From Hyphomicrobiales bacterium (GTDB lineage: Bacteria > Pseudomonadota > Alphaproteobacteria > Rhizobiales > Rhizobiaceae): a stretch of 64,000 bases of DNA. The notes beneath the pieces are model-generated. The model saw nothing but the letters and a program-made list of their open reading frames with translations, was not told the origin of the DNA and made no database searches. The position numbers and the translations under genes are program-made. Of this stretch, positions 52,554-62,166 are shown one piece after another. Positions within the stretch are counted from its first letter, which is position 1, and each line of letters begins with the position of its first letter. The DNA lies in contig UBJR01000005.1 of NCBI GenBank assembly GCA_900465675.1, forward strand, positions 1 through 64,000, read 5' to 3'.

Positions 52554-53846
52554 TTAAATTATCCCGCCGCCACCGGCAGCTGAGGCCGGACGCTCGGCCG
52601 AGACCTTGTTGCGGTAGCCGCTGGCGCGATAGGTCGCGACCGGATCGATGGCGCCGCCGGCGCGGCGCCGGGCTTCGGCGAGGATCGGCTCGACATCGGC
52701 ACGGTAGGCGCGCTTCAGCGTTTCGGTCGCCATCAGTGCATCGTTTCCATCCTGGTAACCAGCCAGCGCCTTGCGATCGACGAGCAGCGCCTGCGCATAG
52801 GCGCGGCGGATTTCGTTGGCGCTGTTGATCAGGCTTTCGATCGGGTCCGTCACGTTATGCGACTGATCGATCATGTGTGCCGGGTTGAAGTCATTGACGC
52901 CACGCTGCTCGGCATCGACAAGCTCGTTGAAGACGAGGAACAGGCGGTAAGGCTCGATCGAGCCGGCGTCGAGATCGTCGTCGCCATATTTCGAGTCGTT
53001 GAAATGGAAGCCGCCGAGCTTTCCGAACTGCACCAGACGGGCGACGATCATCTCGATATTGGTGTTCGGCGCGTGGTGGCCAAGGTCGACGAGGCACTGT
53101 GCCTTGGGGCCGAGCGTCTGGGCTATCAGGTAGTTTGTGCCCCAGTCCTGCACGATGGTCGAATAGAAGGCCGGCTCGTACATCTTGTGCTCGGAGAACA
53201 GCTTCCAGTCGTCAGGCAGAGCCTTGTAGATGTCGGCCATGGAGGCGAGATAGCGCTCGAAGGCCCGGGTGAAATTGCTCTGGCCCGGGAAGTTCGAACC
53301 GTCGCCGATCCAGACCGTCAGCGCCTTGGAGCCGATCGCCTTGCCGATTTCGATGCATTCGAGATTGTGCTCGACGGCCTGCGCCCGCGTTGCCGCATCG
53401 GTGTGGCTCAGCGAGCCATATTTATAGGAATGCTTCTGGCCGGGCGCATCGGAAAAGGTGTTGGAATTCATCGCGTCGAAGCCGAGGCCGAGTGAATCAC
53501 CCTTTGCCTTCAGCTCCTTGGCATCCATCTTGTCCCACGGAATGTGCAGAGAAACATTGGGCGTCGCCCGCGTCAATTCGTTGATCACGGAGCAATCTTC
53601 GAGCTTGTCGAAGATGCCGCGCGGCTCGCCGGTTCCCGGAAAGCGGGCAAAGCGCGTGCCGCCGGTGCCGACGCCCCAGGAAGGGACGGCGACGAAGAAT
53701 TCCGAAACGCGGCGCGTGACTGTTTCAATGTCGATGCCGCGGCGGGACAGCGTCGCGCCCAGCGCGTCATAGTCTTCCTTGAGCGCCGCTGCACGCTTGT
53801 CGTTTTCCTGCGCGATCACATCCTGCGCGATCTTGAACTCGGCCAT
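52554..53846 (-). CDS. rhaI: L-rhamnose isomerase (430 aa)
   Basis: RhaI converts L-rhamnose to L-rhamnulose; it is a metal-dependent TIM-barrel enzyme of the Pseudomonas/Rhizobium type rather than the E. coli RhaA type. Diagnostic parts are FFVAVPSWGVGTGGTRFARF near residue 50, HIPWDK near 98, KALTVWIGDGSNFPGQSNF near 175, the metal-site LFSEHKMYEPAFY near 217, CLVDLGHHAPNTNIE near 250 and GGFHFNDSKYGDDDLDAG near 281. It follows rhaD on the minus strand with a repeat element in the gap. Confidence 0.95.
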   Translation of the reverse strand: MAEFKIAQDVIAQENDKRAAALKEDYDALGATLSRRGIDIETVTRRVSEFFVAVPSWGVGTGGTRFARFPGTGEPRGIFDKLEDCSVINELTRATPNVSLHIPWDKMDAKELKAKGDSLGLGFDAMNSNTFSDAPGQKHSYKYGSLSHTDAATRAQAVEHNLECIEIGKAIGSKALTVWIGDGSNFPGQSNFTRAFERYLASMADIYKALPDDWKLFSEHKMYEPAFYSTIVQDWGTNYLIAQTLGPKAQCLVDLGHHAPNTNIEMIVARLVQFGKLGGFHFNDSKYGDDDLDAGSIEPYRLFLVFNELVDAEQRGVNDFNPAHMIDQSHNVTDPIESLINSANEIRRAYAQALLVDRKALAGYQDGNDALMATETLKRAYRADVEPILAEARRRAGGAIDPVATYRASGYRNKVSAERPASAAGGGGII

Positions 53847-53893
53847 GATTTCCTCCCGATCTGCATCGCGGCCTGGAGAGGTCCGCGGCTCTA

Positions 53894-54036
53894 TCCCTCA
53901 TTCCTGTGCTTGTCACAGGAATCCAGCCACGGCGCGTCTGCGCCGTGAATAACTGACCAATCGCTGAAGCCTCTAGTCTCCCGCGCCCAAGGACTTGGGC
54001 GCACTGGATTCCTGTGACAAGCACAGGAATGAGGGA
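53894..54036. repeat. ~140-bp double-hairpin intergenic repeat, copy B (inverted)
   Basis: This is the second copy of the element at 49191, in reverse orientation. The outer arms CCCTCATTCCTGTGCTTGTC and its complement at the other end enclose CACGGCGC/GCGCCGTG (53928-53947) and GCGCCCAAG/CTTGGGCGC (53983-54002). The outer arms are better conserved here than in copy A. It lies between rhaD and rhaI and would form a large structure in the rhaDI mRNA. Confidence 0.88.
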
Positions 54037-54075
54037 GGAGAGCAAGGCCCCCGCATCATTCCGAAACTACGCCCC

Positions 54076-56172
54076 TCAGCGCGGGAAGCTCTGGGCGTTA
54101 CCGGCATCGACATTGATGATGTTGCCGGTGGACTTCGCCGAGAGATCCGACGCCAGGAAGTAGATTGCCTCGGCGATATCCTCAGGGAAGACATTGAGCT
54201 TCAGCATCGAACGCTTGCGGTAATGTTCCTCGAGATCATCCACCTCGATCTTCGAGGACGCCGCGCGCTGTTCTCGCCATTCGCCGTTCCAGATCTTCGA
54301 GCCGCGCAGAACTGCATCCGGGTTGACCGTGTTGACGCGGATACCGGCTTCTGCCCCTTCGAGCGCCAGGCAGCGGGCCAGATGGATTTCGGCAGCCTTG
54401 GCGGTGCAATAGGCAGCCGCGTTCGGCGACGACGCCAAACCGTTCTTCGAAGCGACGAAGACCACGTTACCGCCAAGGTTCTGCTTGCGGAACAGCCGGA
54501 AGGCTTCGCGCGACACCAGAAAGTAGCCGGTCGCCAGAATGTCGATATTCTTGTTCCACATCGAAAGCTCGGTGCTTTCGATCGGTGCAGACGAAGCGAT
54601 ACCGGCATTCGAAACCAGGATGTCGACACCGCCGAACTCGACGCAGGATTCGGCGAAGGTCGAGATGACGGCATCTTCCTTGGTCACGTCGAGCTTGACG
54701 CTGCGAACGGCGTCAGCACCGAACTTGGCCTTGAAATCGGCTTCCGTCGCTTCGAGCGCGGCCTGATCGATATCGGCAAGCACGACGCAGGCGCCCTCGC
54801 CCACCAGACGTGCCGCCGTCGCGCGGCCGATACCGCCGGCGCCGCCGGTGACGAAGGCGACCTTGCCGGCTAGGCTCTTCGGCTTCGGCATGCGCTGCAG
54901 CTTGGCTTCCTCGAGCAGCCAGTATTCGATGTCGAAGGCTTCCTGTTCCGGAAGCCCCTGATATTCCGAGACCGTCGAGGCGCCACGCATGACGTTGATG
55001 GCGTTGACGTAGAACTCGCTGGCGATACGGGCGGTTGCCTTGTCGCGAGCAAAGGACAGCATGCCGACGCCGGGCACCAGGAAGATCACCGGGTTCGCAT
55101 CGCGCATGGCGGGCGAATTGTCATGCTTGCAGTCATTGTAATAGCGTGCGTAGTCGGCGCGATATGCTTCCAGCGCCGCGTCCAGACCAGCAATGATCGC
55201 ATCGACATCAGGCTTTGCCGGATCGAAATCGACGATCAGCGGGCGAATCTTGGTGCGCAGGAAATGATCCGGGCAGCTGGTGCCGAGCGCGCCGAGCGGG
55301 CGAAGGCTCTTCGAATTGACAAACTCGAGCACGGCATCCTGATCGTCGAAATGGCCGAGCTTGCGCTCCTGCTTGCCGATGCGGCCGCGAATTTCCGGCA
55401 TCAGGCGCGCTGCAATCGCGCGGCGTTCGGCGACCGGCAGGCTCTGCGCCGCAGCGCCGCTGAAGATCGTCTTTCCCTCGGTCTTTTCGGCAAACCAGAC
55501 GATCGCCTTGTTGATGATGTCGAGTGTCAGCTCGTAGCAGGCCTTGGCGTCGTTCGCCCAGGTGAAGAGGCCGTGGCTTTCGAGCACGACGCCCTTGGAA
55601 TTCGGGTTGGCCTTGACGAAGGCTTCGAGATCAAGACCGAGCTGGAAGCCCGGGCGGCGCCAGGGCAGCCAGCCGATATCGGCGCCGAAGATCTGCTGCG
55701 TCAATTCCCTGGAATTCTTGGAAGCGGCAATGGCAATGATCGCGTCGGGATGCATGTGGTCGACATGCGTGAACGGCACGAAGCCATGCAGCGGCGTATC
55801 GATCGAGGCGGCACGCGAGTTCAGGTTGAAGGTGCAATGCGGCAGGAAGCTGACCATGCGGTCTTCGTCCGCTGTGCCCTTGTAGATGCCCTTCAGCGAA
55901 TCCAGCTTGTCCTGGTAAAGCGTGGCGAAGCCATCGAGCTTGATGGTTCCGACGTCGCCGCCGGAGCCCTTGACCCAGAGAACCTTGACCTTTTCGCCGT
56001 TCAGCGGATCGGTTTCCATCACCTTCGCGGAGGTGTTGCCACCGCCGTAATTGGTGATGCGCTTGTCGGCGCCGAGGAGGTTGGAGCGGTAGAGCAGCTT
56101 GCCGGGCTCATCGAGCTTTGCCGCGTAGCTGTCATCCCAACGGTTATCAAGAAGCCGGACGTTGGCCGCCAT
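54076..56172 (-). CDS. rhaD: Bifunctional rhamnulose-1-phosphate aldolase/short-chain dehydrogenase (698 aa)
   Basis: The N-terminal part (about 1-400) is a class II aldolase of the RhaD/FucA/AraD type, with ITNYGGGNTSAKV near 40 and the zinc-site HVDHMHPDAIIA near 140. The C-terminal part (about 430-698) is a short-chain dehydrogenase with VAFVTGGAGGIGRATA near 435 and the catalytic YCTAKAAE near 585. The enzyme cleaves the phosphorylated sugar to dihydroxyacetone phosphate and lactaldehyde and oxidises or reduces the latter. GGGAGGATGAC precedes the start at 56172. It is the first gene of the rhaDI operon. Confidence 0.95.
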   Translation of the reverse strand: MAANVRLLDNRWDDSYAAKLDEPGKLLYRSNLLGADKRITNYGGGNTSAKVMETDPLNGEKVKVLWVKGSGGDVGTIKLDGFATLYQDKLDSLKGIYKGTADEDRMVSFLPHCTFNLNSRAASIDTPLHGFVPFTHVDHMHPDAIIAIAASKNSRELTQQIFGADIGWLPWRRPGFQLGLDLEAFVKANPNSKGVVLESHGLFTWANDAKACYELTLDIINKAIVWFAEKTEGKTIFSGAAAQSLPVAERRAIAARLMPEIRGRIGKQERKLGHFDDQDAVLEFVNSKSLRPLGALGTSCPDHFLRTKIRPLIVDFDPAKPDVDAIIAGLDAALEAYRADYARYYNDCKHDNSPAMRDANPVIFLVPGVGMLSFARDKATARIASEFYVNAINVMRGASTVSEYQGLPEQEAFDIEYWLLEEAKLQRMPKPKSLAGKVAFVTGGAGGIGRATAARLVGEGACVVLADIDQAALEATEADFKAKFGADAVRSVKLDVTKEDAVISTFAESCVEFGGVDILVSNAGIASSAPIESTELSMWNKNIDILATGYFLVSREAFRLFRKQNLGGNVVFVASKNGLASSPNAAAYCTAKAAEIHLARCLALEGAEAGIRVNTVNPDAVLRGSKIWNGEWREQRAASSKIEVDDLEEHYRKRSMLKLNVFPEDIAEAIYFLASDLSAKSTGNIINVDAGNAQSFPR

Positions 56173-56252
56173 GTCATCCTCCCATATGAGTTCTTTTGCG
56201 CGGAGCAATCCACGCCCTTGTCGTGACCGATATCGCTCATGAAAATGCGCGT

Positions 56253-56325
56253 TGTCAATCGAAAACGATCAAAAACAATTATTGTGCAGCGCAATATGAA
56301 AATTCTTGATCGTTTTTGATTGACA
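56253..56325. promoter_or_regulatory. Rhamnose operator: 20-bp inverted repeat in the divergent rhaD/rhaR promoter
   Basis: The 20 bases at 56253-56272 and 56306-56325 are inverted copies with 19 of 20 identical, separated by 33 bp. Each arm ends in a TTGACA hexamer that points outwards, so the -35 elements of both divergent promoters lie inside the operator arms. On the rhaR side TTGACA (56320-56325) is followed after 17 bases by AATAAA. This is the expected layout for repression of both operons by the DeoR-type RhaR. Confidence 0.8.
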
Positions 56326-56366
56326 GCTTTTAACCGATACGAAATAAATGTGACACGGAGGAACCA

Positions 56367-57179
56367 ATGCACGAACGCGAACGCCATCGCATCATCATGA
56401 GCGCGGTACAGGAAAAGTCGGTCGTCACGATACAGGATATCGCTGAACTGACCGAGGCTTCCGAGGCCACGATCCGTCGTGACATTGCGGCTCTTCACGT
56501 ACAGGGCAAGATCCGCCGCGTCCGCGGCGGCGCCGAGGCCGTTCATCCGCCGCAGCTCGGCAATCTGGCAGGCCGCCCGTTCCGGGTTTCAGAATCAGTC
56601 AATATCGACAAGAAGCGCGCAATCGCCCGCGCCGCCGTCGATCTCTGCGATCCCGGCGATGCCATCATCATCAATGGCGGCACCACGACATTCCAGATGG
56701 TCCACTTCATGTCCGGCCACCGGATGCAGGTGATGACCAATTCCTTCGCCATTGCCGAGCATCTGGTGAAGCATTCGAAGAACACCGTCACCGTGCCCGG
56801 TGGCGTCATCTATCGCGAGCAGAGCCTCATTCTCTCGCCGTTCGATAATGACGCGATACGCCATTTCTATGCGCGCCGGTTCTTCTTCGGCGCCCAGGGC
56901 GTCGGCCCGCACGGCATCATGGAAGCCGATGCGCAGATCATTCAGAGCGAACAGAAGCTGATGCACCAGGCCGACGAGCTCGTCGTCATGGTCGATTCCA
57001 GCAAGTTCCGCCGCCGCTCGAGCCTCATTCTGTGCCCGCTCGAGCGCGTTTCGACGATCATTACCGACGATGGAATTCCGGAGGAATCCGTCCGGATGAT
57101 CGAAGATGCAGGTATCAAGCTCGTTATTGCGAGCGCCGCGGCGCAGGCCGCAAGGGAGGATTCCTCGTCGGTCGCCTGA
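56367..57179 (+). CDS. rhaR: DeoR-family regulator of rhamnose genes (270 aa)
   Basis: The DeoR helix-turn-helix is near residues 20-60 (VTIQDIAELTEASEATIRRD, then ALHVQGKIRRVRGGAEA). The effector domain has INGGTTTFQMVHFM near 108 and the FFFGAQGVGPHGI segment near 172, as in sugar-phosphate-sensing members. In R. leguminosarum RhaR is described as a negative regulator of the locus. GGAGGAA precedes the ATG. It is the first gene of the transport operon, 51 bases before rhaS. Confidence 0.93.
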   Translation: MHERERHRIIMSAVQEKSVVTIQDIAELTEASEATIRRDIAALHVQGKIRRVRGGAEAVHPPQLGNLAGRPFRVSESVNIDKKRAIARAAVDLCDPGDAIIINGGTTTFQMVHFMSGHRMQVMTNSFAIAEHLVKHSKNTVTVPGGVIYREQSLILSPFDNDAIRHFYARRFFFGAQGVGPHGIMEADAQIIQSEQKLMHQADELVVMVDSSKFRRRSSLILCPLERVSTIITDDGIPEESVRMIEDAGIKLVIASAAAQAAREDSSSVA

Positions 57180-57230
57180 GGGGCGCCGGCCGGATGTCGT
57201 TAGACTTAATCAACGTGGGAGGATGAAAGC

Positions 57231-58226
57231 ATGAAACTCGCAAAGAAACTTGCAATTGGAGTGGCATTTGCCGTCGCCATGATGGCCGGTTCGGCCAGCG
57301 CCAAGGACATCAAGATCGGTCTCGTCGTCAAGTCGCTGGGCAACGGCTTCTTCGATGCCGCCAACAAGGGCGCGCAGGAAGCAGCCAAGGAACTCGGCGG
57401 CGTAGAAGTGATCTATACCGGCCCGACCTCGACGACGGCTGAAGGCCAGATCGAAGTCATCAACTCGCTGATCGCACAGGGCGTCGATGCCATCGCGATT
57501 TCGGCGAACGACCCGGACGCCGTCGTTCCGGCACTCAAGAAGGCTGCTCAGCGCGGCATCAAGGTCATCTCCTGGGATTCGGGTGTTGCGCCTGAAGGCC
57601 GCATCCTGCAGCTCAACCCGTCCTCCAACGAGCTGATCGGCAAGATGTGCCTGACGCTCGTCAAGGATCACCTCGAAGGCGGCAAGGGCGACTTCGCCAT
57701 CCTGTCGGCAACGACGACCTCGACGAACCAGAACATCTGGATCGACCAGATGAAGAAGCAGCTCAAGGACTTCGCCGGCCTGAACCTCGTCACCACCGTT
57801 TACGGCGACGACCTCTCGGACAAGTCCTACCGCGAAGCTGAAGGCCTTCTGAAGTCCAACCCGAACGTCAAGGTCATCGTCGCTCCGACGACGGTTGGTG
57901 TTCTGGCCGCTTCGAAGGTTGTCGAAGACAAGGGTCTGGTCGGCAAGGTCTACGTAACCGGTCTCGGCCTGCCTTCCGAAATGGCCGGCGCGATCAAGTC
58001 GGGTGCGACGAAGGAATTCGCCATCTGGAACCCGATCGACCTCGGCTACTCGGCAACGCAGATCGCCTATCACCTCGTCAAGGGTGATGCCGATGGCAAG
58101 CCGGGCACGGAAATCGAAGCCGGCCGCATGGGCAAGATCAAGATCGACGACAAGGGCGAAGCCGCCATGTCCGATCCGTTCGTCTACAACGCTTCGAACA
58201 TCGACCAGTTCTCCAAGGTCTTCTGA
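57231..58226 (+). CDS. rhaS: Rhamnose ABC transporter substrate-binding protein (331 aa)
   Basis: This is a CUT2-type periplasmic binding protein. The signal peptide is MKLAKKLAIGVAFAVAMMAG with an ASA-K cleavage site near 24. The mature part begins KDIKIGLVVKSLGNGFFDAA, typical of RbsB-like sugar-binding proteins, and has LIAQGVDAIAISANDPDAV near 80. A GGGAGGATGAAAG site precedes the ATG. It provides rhamnose to RhaPQ and RhaT. Confidence 0.95.
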   Translation: MKLAKKLAIGVAFAVAMMAGSASAKDIKIGLVVKSLGNGFFDAANKGAQEAAKELGGVEVIYTGPTSTTAEGQIEVINSLIAQGVDAIAISANDPDAVVPALKKAAQRGIKVISWDSGVAPEGRILQLNPSSNELIGKMCLTLVKDHLEGGKGDFAILSATTTSTNQNIWIDQMKKQLKDFAGLNLVTTVYGDDLSDKSYREAEGLLKSNPNVKVIVAPTTVGVLAASKVVEDKGLVGKVYVTGLGLPSEMAGAIKSGATKEFAIWNPIDLGYSATQIAYHLVKGDADGKPGTEIEAGRMGKIKIDDKGEAAMSDPFVYNASNIDQFSKVF

Positions 58227-58283
58227 TCTTCGAAACACGCATGAACACCCGGCGGCTTCGTGCCGCCGGGCTTCTCTTTCTTC

Positions 58284-59831
58284 ATGGTTTTGCTGATGAC
58301 CACTGCCCTTCAAGAACCCGTCGCGGCTGCCGAGCCCAAGGACGCGCCCGCCATTCTGGAAATGCGCGGCATCTCGCAGATCTTTCCGGGTGTCAAAGCG
58401 CTCGATAACGTCAGCATCGCGCTCTATCCCGGCAAGGTCACAGCCCTGATCGGCGAAAACGGCGCGGGCAAGTCGACGCTGGTCAAGATCCTCACCGGCA
58501 TCTACCGTCCCAACGAGGGCGAAATCATCGTCGATGGGCAGGCCGTCAGCTTTACGAGCGCGCAGGCCGCGATCGACGCGGGCGTCACCGCCATTCATCA
58601 GGAGACTGTGCTCTTCGACGAGCTGACGGTCGCCGAAAACATTTTTCTCGGCCATGCGCCGAAGACCCGCTTCCGCACCATCGACTGGAAGGCGATGAAC
58701 GAGCGCTCGCGCGAGCTGCTCATTTCGCTGGAAAGCAATATCGATCCGACGATCCGCCTGAAGGACCTCTCGATCGCGCAGCGCCATCTCGTGGCGATCG
58801 CCCGCGCATTGTCGATCGAGGCCCGCATCGTCATCATGGACGAGCCGACGGCCGCGCTTTCCCGCAAGGAAATCGACGACCTCTTCCGTATCGTCCAGGG
58901 CCTGAAGGCCAAGGGCAAGGCGATCCTCTTCATCAGCCACAAGTTCGACGAGGTCTATGAGATCGCCGACAATTTCGTGGTCTTCCGCGACGGCAAGGCC
59001 GTCGGCGCCGGGCGCCTGAAGGAAACGCCGCAGGATGCGATCGTCAAGCTGATGGTCGGCCGCGATGTCGAGAACGCCTTTCCGAAGATCGACGTGGCGA
59101 TCGGCGCTCCGGTTCTCGCTGTGGAGAGATACTGTCACCGCACGGAATTCCGCGATATCACCTTCACGCTCCGCAAAGGCGAAATCCTAGGGATCTACGG
59201 CCTGATCGGCGCCGGGCGCTCCGAACTCTGCCAGTCCCTCTTCGGCATCACCAAGCCTCTGTCGGGCAAGCTGACGCTGGAGGGGCAGGAGATTTCGATC
59301 AGCTCGCCGCTCGATGCGATCCGCGCCGGTATCGTCTACGTGCCGGAGGAGCGCGGCCGCCATGGCCTGGCCCTGCCGATGCCGATCTACCAGAACATGA
59401 CGCTGCCATCGTTGACGCGCACCTCGCGCAAGGGCTTCCTGAAGGCCGCCAACGAATTCGCGCTCGCCCGCAAATATGCCGAGCGGCTGGATCTGCGCGC
59501 CGCGGCGCTCTCCGTTCCCGTCGGCACGCTGTCGGGCGGCAATCAGCAGAAGGTCGTCATCGGCAAGTGGCTCGCCACCATGCCGAAGGTCATCATCCTC
59601 GACGAGCCGACCAAGGGCATCGACATCGGCTCCAAGGCCGCCGTCCACGGCTTCATCAGCGAGCTCGCCGCCGAGGGCCTGTCGATCATCATGATCTCGT
59701 CCGAACTGCCTGAAATCATCGGGATGTCAGACCGTGTTCTGGTCATGAAGGAAGGCCTTTCGGCCGGCCTCTACGACCGCGACAAGCTTTCGCCAGAGGC
59801 GCTGGTGCGCGCGGCGACCGGAAATGCGTGA
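58284..59831 (+). CDS. rhaT: Rhamnose ABC transporter ATPase, two tandem domains (515 aa)
   Basis: RbsA-like double ATPase of the CUT2 importer. The first domain has GENGAGKST near residue 60 and VIMDEPTAALSRKE near 190; the second has the degenerate Walker A GLIGAGRSE near 310, then SGGNQQKV near 415 and VIILDEPTKGIDIGSK. The start is uncertain: ATG 58284 (MVLLMTT) and ATG 58296 (MTTALQEP) are both possible and neither has a strong ribosome site. Confidence 0.93.
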   Translation: MVLLMTTALQEPVAAAEPKDAPAILEMRGISQIFPGVKALDNVSIALYPGKVTALIGENGAGKSTLVKILTGIYRPNEGEIIVDGQAVSFTSAQAAIDAGVTAIHQETVLFDELTVAENIFLGHAPKTRFRTIDWKAMNERSRELLISLESNIDPTIRLKDLSIAQRHLVAIARALSIEARIVIMDEPTAALSRKEIDDLFRIVQGLKAKGKAILFISHKFDEVYEIADNFVVFRDGKAVGAGRLKETPQDAIVKLMVGRDVENAFPKIDVAIGAPVLAVERYCHRTEFRDITFTLRKGEILGIYGLIGAGRSELCQSLFGITKPLSGKLTLEGQEISISSPLDAIRAGIVYVPEERGRHGLALPMPIYQNMTLPSLTRTSRKGFLKAANEFALARKYAERLDLRAAALSVPVGTLSGGNQQKVVIGKWLATMPKVIILDEPTKGIDIGSKAAVHGFISELAAEGLSIIMISSELPEIIGMSDRVLVMKEGLSAGLYDRDKLSPEALVRAATGNA

Positions 59832-59840
59832 GGGAAAAGC

Positions 59841-60842
59841 ATGGCAAGACTGATCAGAAAACGGGAAACCCTGCTTTTCCTCATCATCGTCGTGATGATC
59901 GGCGTCTTCTCGACGCGTGCCGCCGATTTCGCAACGCCCGACAATCTCGCCGGCATCTTCAACGACACCTCGATCCTCATCATCCTGGCGCTGGCGCAGA
60001 TGACGGTGATCCTGACGAAGTCGATCGACCTGTCGGTGGCCGCCAATCTGGCCTTCACCGGCATGGCGATCGCAATGATGAACGCCGCCTATCCCGATCT
60101 GCCGCTGGCAGTGCTGATCATTGCAGCCATCGCCATCGGCGCCTGCCTGGGCGCGATCAACGGCTTTCTGGTCTGGGCGCTGGAGATACCGCCGATCGTC
60201 GTGACCTTGGGCACGCTCACCATCTATCGCGGCATGGCTTTCGTGCTCTCGGGCGGCGCCTGGGTCAACGCCCACCAAATGACGCCGACCTTCCTTTCCG
60301 TTCCGCGCACGCCGATCCTCGGGCTTCCGGTTCTCGGCTGGGTCGGGATCGTCATCGTGCTGATCATGTATGTCGTCCTGAAATACACCCAGTTCGGCCG
60401 CTCCGCCTATGCGACCGGCGGCAATCCGACGGCGGCCGTCTATGCCGGCATCGACACCGGCTGGACGAAGTTCCTGGCTTTCGTGCTCTCTGGTGCGCTG
60501 GCCGGTCTGGCCAGCTATCTCTGGGTGTCGCGTTATGCTGTCGCCTATGTAGATATCGCCAACGGCTTCGAGCTCGACAGCGTCGCGGCCTGCGTTATCG
60601 GTGGCATCTCGATTGCCGGCGGCGTCGGATCGGTGGTCGGCACGGTGCTTGGCGCGCTTTTCCTCGGCGTCATCAAGAACGCCCTGCCCGTCATCGGCAT
60701 CTCGCCCTTCACGCAGATGGCGATCTCAGGGACCGTCATCATCCTCGCCGTCGTCTTCAACGCCAGACGCGAGCGCAACCGCGGCCGCATCATCCTGCGT
60801 GACAAGGCCGCAGCCGAAACGCCAATCGAGGTGGCAGCATGA
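59841..60842 (+). CDS. rhaP: Rhamnose ABC transporter permease (333 aa)
   Basis: CUT2 membrane subunit (RbsC class) with 8-10 hydrophobic segments, starting with LLFLIIVVMIGVFSTRAADF. The motif DLSVAANLAFTGMAIAMM near residue 60 and the G-rich CVIGGISIAGGVGSVVGTVL near 252 are family marks. GAGGGAAAAG precedes the ATG. It overlaps rhaQ as ATGA. Confidence 0.95.
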   Translation: MARLIRKRETLLFLIIVVMIGVFSTRAADFATPDNLAGIFNDTSILIILALAQMTVILTKSIDLSVAANLAFTGMAIAMMNAAYPDLPLAVLIIAAIAIGACLGAINGFLVWALEIPPIVVTLGTLTIYRGMAFVLSGGAWVNAHQMTPTFLSVPRTPILGLPVLGWVGIVIVLIMYVVLKYTQFGRSAYATGGNPTAAVYAGIDTGWTKFLAFVLSGALAGLASYLWVSRYAVAYVDIANGFELDSVAACVIGGISIAGGVGSVVGTVLGALFLGVIKNALPVIGISPFTQMAISGTVIILAVVFNARRERNRGRIILRDKAAAETPIEVAA

Positions 60843-61849
60843 GCACCGTTTCCGCCGCACCTGAAAAACGCGTCATTCCCGACCGTCTGGGCACGCCGTT
60901 CCGCCGCATTATGTCGAGCTGGGAAGTGCTGCTGTTCGGCGTCGCGGTGCTGATCTTCATCTTTAATTCCGTGGCCTCGCCCTATTTTCTCGATGCCTGG
61001 AACCTCTCGGACGCCACGTTCAACTTCACCGAAAAGGCGATGATTGCCTTTGCTATGGCGCTGCTGGTCATCGCCGGCGAAATCGATCTGTCCGTGGCTG
61101 CCATCATCGCGCTTGCCTCGACGGCCATGGGCGCCGCAGCCCAGGCAGGCGTCGGAACGCCCGGTCTCGTTGCCATCGGCATCGGCACGGGCCTCGCCTG
61201 CGGTCTCTTCAATGGCTTCCTCGTCTCGGCGCTGAAACTGCCGTCGATCGTCGTCACCATCGGCACGATGAGCCTCTTCCGCGGCATTTCCTATATCGTG
61301 CTTGGCGACCAGGCCTATGGAAAATACCCCGCCGATTTCGCCTATTTCGGCCAGGGCTATGTCTTCTGGGTCTTTTCCTTCGAATTCGTGCTGTTCATCG
61401 TGCTGGCCATCCTCTTTGCCATCCTGCTGCACGCCACGAATTTCGGCCGTCAGGTCTATACGATCGGCAACAACGATTTTGCCGCCCGCTTCTCCGGCAT
61501 TCCGGTCGAGCGCGTCAAATTCATCCTCTTCATGCTGACCGGCGTGATGAGCGGTATTGCCGCCGTCTGCCTGACCTCGCGTCTCGGCTCCACCCGTCCC
61601 TCGATCGCGCAGGGCTGGGAACTCGAAGTGGTGACCATGGTCGTGCTCGGCGGCGTGTCGATCCTCGGCGGCTCCGGCACGATCGGCGGCGTCGTCATTG
61701 CCGCCTTCGTGATGGGTCTCGTGACTTTCGGACTCGGCCTTCTCAACGTGCCCGGCATCGTCATGTCGATCTTCATCGGCCTGCTGCTGATCATCACCAT
61801 CGCCATCCCGATCATTGTCCGCCGCCTCAAGCTGATGAGTTCCAAATGA
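60839..61849 (+). CDS. rhaQ: Rhamnose ABC transporter permease (336 aa)
   Basis: This is the second RbsC-class permease of the importer. It shows [20 protein letters not shown] near residue 81, [20 protein letters not shown] near 123 and [20 protein letters not shown] near 270. Two distinct permeases, rather than a homodimer, are characteristic of the rhamnose system. It overlaps rhaP and rhaU by four bases each. Confidence 0.95.
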   Translation: MSTVSAAPEKRVIPDRLGTPFRRIMSSWEVLLFGVAVLIFIFNSVASPYFLDAWNLSDATFNFTEKAMIAFAMALLVIAGEIDLSVAAIIALASTAMGAAAQAGVGTPGLVAIGIGTGLACGLFNGFLVSALKLPSIVVTIGTMSLFRGISYIVLGDQAYGKYPADFAYFGQGYVFWVFSFEFVLFIVLAILFAILLHATNFGRQVYTIGNNDFAARFSGIPVERVKFILFMLTGVMSGIAAVCLTSRLGSTRPSIAQGWELEVVTMVVLGGVSILGGSGTIGGVVIAAFVMGLVTFGLGLLNVPGIVMSIFIGLLLIITIAIPIIVRRLKLMSSK

Positions 61850-62166
61850 CCCTCCAGAAACACGCCTTCAAGATGAAGCTCAACCCGGGCATGGAAGCCG
61901 AATACATCAAGCGCCATGACGAGATCTGGCCGGAACTTGTTGATCTACTGAGAAAATCCGGTGCCAGCGACTACTGGATCTATCTCGATCGGGAAACCAG
62001 TACGCTGTTTGCCGTGCTGACGCGGCCGGCCGATCACACGATGGCAAGCCTGCCGGAACACCCGGTCATGAAGAAATGGTGGGCGCACATGGCCGATATC
62101 ATGGCCACCAATCCCGACAATTCCCCCGTCCAGAGCGATCTCGTCAGCGTCTTCCATATGCCATGA
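61846..62166 (+). CDS. rhaU: L-rhamnose mutarotase (106 aa)
   Basis: RhaU interconverts the alpha and beta anomers of L-rhamnose for the isomerase. The small dimeric alpha/beta-barrel fold is shown by [20 protein letters not shown] at residue 6, which carries the conserved His, [20 protein letters not shown] near 40, and the WWAHMADIM segment near 79. The start overlaps the rhaQ stop and the stop overlaps the rhaK start. Confidence 0.95.
   Translation: MTLQKHAFKMKLNPGMEAEYIKRHDEIWPELVDLLRKSGASDYWIYLDRETSTLFAVLTRPADHTMASLPEHPVMKKWWAHMADIMATNPDNSPVQSDLVSVFHMP

Noticed and set aside
57210..59138. 642-codon minus-strand frame opposite rhaS and rhaT
   Set aside because: Both plus-strand genes are certain; the frame is long only because G+C-rich coding DNA has few antisense stops.
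62076..62162. N-terminal extension of the rhamnulokinase frame
   Set aside because: It lies inside rhaU in another frame; the ATG at 62163 overlaps the rhaU stop and gives the normal kinase start.
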